DNA of 64,000 nt, taken from Heterocephalus glaber (lineage: Eukaryota; Chordata; Mammalia; Rodentia; Bathyergidae). Under the pieces are notes generated by a model, which saw only the letters and a list, made by a program, of their open reading frames with translations, ran no database searches and had not been told where the DNA came from. A program made the position numbers and the translations under genes. The first letter of the stretch is position 1; each line of letters begins with the position of its first letter. The stretch covers positions 3,256,848 through 3,320,847 of the forward strand of contig NW_004624743.1 in the NCBI RefSeq assembly GCF_000247695.1, written 5' to 3'. Positions 60,705 through 64,000 of this stretch are shown here, piece by piece.

Positions 60705-61919
60705 CCCTGCTTTCCCTTTTGTTGTTGTTTAAGGAGCATTGCTAGGCTGGGCAGATTTTTCTATGGATTCTTCTGATTCCCTCGTGACTCTCACAAGGAT
60801 GGAGCTTGGAGGTGCACACCCAAGTAACACTGGTGATTGGTGTCTATGATAGGCTTCTCACGGCAGCCCTTAGAGGTCTGTGCCTGAGTTTACTTTGTTC
60901 ACCATTCTATGTAAATGATTTAAATCTTTAAAAAGAGATTTATCAAATTTTAAATGACAGAATCATGATTGTAAATATATTAGATCGAAGAATATAATCA
61001 CTATTCAACATAATTTGACAAACCAAGTAAAAATATGAAATTATACCCCTTCCAAAAATCAAACAACAATAACAAAATTACAAACCTAAGATGGAGTAAA
61101 TTTGACTTAGCAATAATATGGAAACCTAGGTTTAGCTGATATTAAACTCAAATAGAATTCTATAGAATGATATATTTCAAATATAAAACAAAACACCCAA
61201 ACACTTAAACATTCTCACTACCATTAAAAACAATAATTAAAATAAAATTTGATATTTCCTTGAAATTATAATTGTACAATGACATGATGAAAGGCCATCT
61301 TTTCTGAATAGCACGACTGGAGTGTCAGATAGGGCTTCGTGGACTCTGCTTTGCGTGGTAGAGGTGAACTAGAACAAATGCTGAGAGGAGTAATTAATGT
61401 AGTGAGGGTGTTAGAAATCATGTTTTCTAAGGGAGGTTTTAATAACCTGCAAACGTCTATCCTTAAGAGAAGGCCTACTATGTATAAGAGGACTTAGACT
61501 TTATAGGATCCCAAGTGATACTGTTAGTAAAAATTGGTGATGGGTTTGAGATCATTTTAAGAAGCTCCAAGGAGCAGTATTAGTGGAAGACTTACTTTGG
61601 GATCCCTTTTGGAATCCCAGGTAGGACGTTCAGTCATTAGTCAGCCATGAAGTCTAGGAGACACAGTTGGAAATTTCTTTCTTATTGCTTGTTCCAGAAA
61701 CAAGACTGGGTTATTTTGTTTCCTTTGTGTCTTACAATTGTAGAATATGGACCTGTCATCTGATGGGGGACCAAAAAATAGTATTGGTTTTCTTTTAGAG
61801 TAATCTTAGTAGTTTCTCATGTGGTAATGCTTGCCATAGCTAGAACCTCTTTTTATATCCCTGTCAGGATCTAACTCTGTTTTTTCACCTACTAACTTTA
61901 TTTAATTAGTTAATTTTGT

Positions 61920-61988
61920 TACAGGGCTGGGGATCAAACCCAGTATGCTCCGAAAATGTTCTGCCTTTGAGCTACACCCCCAGTCCCT
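61920..61988 (-). mobile_element. ID-type SINE, old copy
   Basis: GGGCTGGGGATCAAACCCAG to TTGAGCTACACCCCCAGTCC; closer to the common rodent ID than the young copies in this window. Confidence 0.75.
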
Positions 61989-62417
61989 TGATAACTTTTA
62001 GAAACTAGTTTCTTAGAGGCCTTATTTTCCTTAACTTCAGCTCTGTTAGATTTCACAAAGTTTAAGTCCTCGCACTACACTTTACCTTCATGTTTTGAGT
62101 TAAACTTCACCTCCTTTTTCACTCATATAATGGGAATACTAATAGTTACCCTATTCATAGGGTTCTGGAGAAGGTTAAAGTGTCAATATACGTCAGGGTT
62201 CATTGCTGGATTATCATTCAGGCACTAAGAATGCGGTATGAAACTCTACCCAGGTGTAAAAGAAAGACTTTTCCATATGTCTAGTATAGGATGTAAACTA
62301 ATATTTGTGATAAAACCCATGTATGTCTGTAGATAAATATATAGAGAGAAAATGGAGAGAGGAACATAGTTCGTTTTGGGAATGTGAAATTAGTGGTTTT
62401 ACATGTAGACATCCCCC

Positions 62418-62600
62418 TCCCCATGGTGCTAGATAGTAAATCCACAGGTGCGCTACCACTGAGCTAGATCCCTATCCCCTTTTCAAAAAATTGAGACAAG
62501 GTCTTGGTGAGTTGCCCAGGTTGGCCTTGAACTTGGGGTTTTCCTGCCTCAACCTTCCAAAGAGCTGGGGTTACATGTATGCACCGCTGTTACCACCTTA
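62418..62600 (-). mobile_element. B1-dID dimeric SINE
   Basis: Reversed ID (ATGGTGCTAGATAGTAAATC to GAGCTAGATCCCTATCCCC) then reversed B1 (AATTGAGACAAGGTCTTGGT to GGGGTTACATGTATGCACC). Confidence 0.82.
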
Positions 62601-63179
62601 AATGTGGATTTCTGTAAACATTAATAAAGTTCTTGAGGAGCTGCAAAGTAATAACAGGTGGATGAGGAGGAGGATTGTCTCAGATGGGATTCCCTTCTGG
62701 CCCCATGTTATATATTAATTCTTTTTGGCCGTATGTAATATGGGATGGGAAATGTAACATATTTTATGGTAAAATACAGATAGCATCTTTCATTGTTTTT
62801 GTTTGCATTTTTGGCAAGCTATTATTTATTTTTTAAAGAAGTCTGAAGAACAGTGCTTTCAAATAAATAGTTTCATGTTTTAGAATGCAGTCTTGACATT
62901 TCCAGGCTATCTTCTATTGCTTTTACTGTCCTAAGATTGGGCCAGATGTCTCCAGGACAAAAAGATAATTAACTATCGGTGACCATGTGGTTGGAATGGC
63001 AACTAAACCCAGCTTTCAACGGTGTTTACTAGGATAGTGTGTCAAGACTAGTGCAGGGAACCAGAACAGGCTTCGATCACCTCACGATAGTTTAAACAAA
63101 GAAAATTCTTTTCTTTTCCTTTCCAGATTTCTAATTTTTCTATTAGATCAGAGATTCACCATTAAAACTGTGGATGGAG

Positions 63180-63255
63180 AGTTTAGTGCAGTCATAGAGC
63201 AGTAACCTAGCAAGCACAAGGCCTGCGTTTGATCTCTAGCACTTGAAAAAATATT
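63180..63255 (+). mobile_element. Degenerate ID-like SINE
   Basis: 'aacctagcaagcacaaggcc' and GCGTTTGATCTCTAGCAC with an A-rich tail; A box eroded. Confidence 0.6.
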
Positions 63256-63429
63256 GAAAAAGCAAATGCCTATTGTCATGTACCGAGGCTTTTTTTTTTT
63301 TTTTAAAACTAGGGAATTGTTTGTTTAGAACGTTCTTTGATTTTTTTATAAAATGTATTTGTAGCCATATCTATATGTGAATAGATTGTTTAGTAGATCT
63401 TAAATCAGTGTAAGGGTATGACATTTGGA

Positions 63430-64000
63430 CCCGTGAGGAATTTACTTTCAAATACCTAAAATTAAATGCTACCAAAGAAATGTAAGACATCTGCTCTTAA
63501 AAGGAAAACAATGTTGAGAGAAAGAAGGCCTAGCTAATAAGGAGACATACCATCCTTACTGATTTGAGGGCTCAGTATTGGAAAGATGTCACATCTTCAC
63601 ACATTATTCTTTTAAATCGCGAGTAGGTGCTTTTTTAGAAAGTGACAGTAGGATTTCAAAATTCATGTGGAAATACAAAGGACTAAGATTAATCAAAATG
63701 ATCTTGAAGAAGAACAAAGGTGGCAGGTTTTACAATATCAATTGTCGAGACTTGTTCTAAAACTAGTTAGGATAGGGTGAAGGTAGAGTGTGGTTATGCA
63801 GACTGACCAAGAGGATTGAGAAAAGAGTAGCGTGATACACACAGTTCCAGGTGGACTGGAGAGCTAACCTTGCGGGGCAGAATCGTAATGCTTTCGGGTA
63901 ACACAAGGGTGCCTCTTCGTGAACTCTGGTTTCTTAAGCAGTATGAACCATAATATAAGAAAGTTGATGAATTGTTCTTCATAAAATTAAAAACTTTTCG
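63430..64000 (+). mobile_element. L1 ORF2 fragment running off the window
   Basis: 'caaaattcatgtggaaatac' and the following frames match L1 ORF2 downstream of the RT domain. Frames are broken. Confidence 0.7.

Larger units (their letters stand above)
42527..64000 (+). other. XRCC4: Presumed XRCC4 intron 1 (continues past the window)
   Basis: Everything right of the promoter lacks recognisable coding exons and holds mostly SINE, LINE and LTR debris. If the plus-strand transcript is XRCC4, this is its first intron. None of the ORFs here has family resemblance or splice context. Confidence 0.5.

Noticed and set aside
42527..64000. XRCC4 coding exons
   Set aside because: No frame resembling the XRCC4 head domain was found; exon 2 probably lies beyond the window, or less likely in the gap.

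Overview
This is mammalian nuclear DNA, not a microbial replicon. It has no operons or CRISPR. It is an AT-rich, repeat-littered stretch with one CpG island, one four-exon gene and a 668-base run of N. The repeats point to a rodent: 7SL-derived B1 SINEs, B1-plus-ID dimers in the order B1 then ID (the B1-dID arrangement known from squirrels, dormice and relatives rather than the mouse B4 order), and a young tRNA-derived ID-like SINE. I see no B2 elements, so a non-muroid rodent (squirrel-related or castorimorph lineage) fits best. I cannot name the species.

The only protein gene I can establish is TMEM167A (Kish-A) on the minus strand. Its 72-codon frame can be followed exactly through four exons: 42249-42247 (the ATG only), 31741-31632, 29341-29307 and 26130-26060. 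All splice sites are GT/AG and the frame is uninterrupted. The 3' UTR probably runs down to about 24,860. The gene starts in a CpG island (about 41,975-42,560) with ETS-type and inverted CCAAT motifs. On the plus strand the same island should hold non-coding exon 1 of XRCC4, the head-to-head neighbour in human 5q14; no XRCC4 coding exon is present, so 42,530-64,000 reads as its first intron.

Layout: 1-24,800 is intergenic, made of L1, MaLR-type LTRs, palindromic mariner remnants, hAT-Charlie and Tigger fossils, MIR and unique sequence. 24,860-42,460 is TMEM167A. 41,975-42,560 is the shared promoter. 42,530-64,000 is the presumed XRCC4 intron 1, with B1 and B1-dID, L2 and L1 pieces, the gap at 57,221-57,888 and L1 ORF2 remnants at the right end.

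The most interesting items are: (1) a small cluster of short non-autonomous hAT elements (five pieces in 36.9-53.2 kb), including an 81-bp deletion subfamily and a 224-bp copy with an 8-bp target duplication, resembling a family known to move horizontally among tetrapods; (2) two tiny snRNA retro-insertions, 29 nt of U6 and 33 nt of U2, both 5' fragments with target-site duplications, the U6 one having its empty site visible in a second mariner copy in this window; (3) a TMEM167A start codon that is the last codon of exon 1 and is overlapped by an out-of-frame upstream ORF of 44 codons crossing the exon 1-2 junction.
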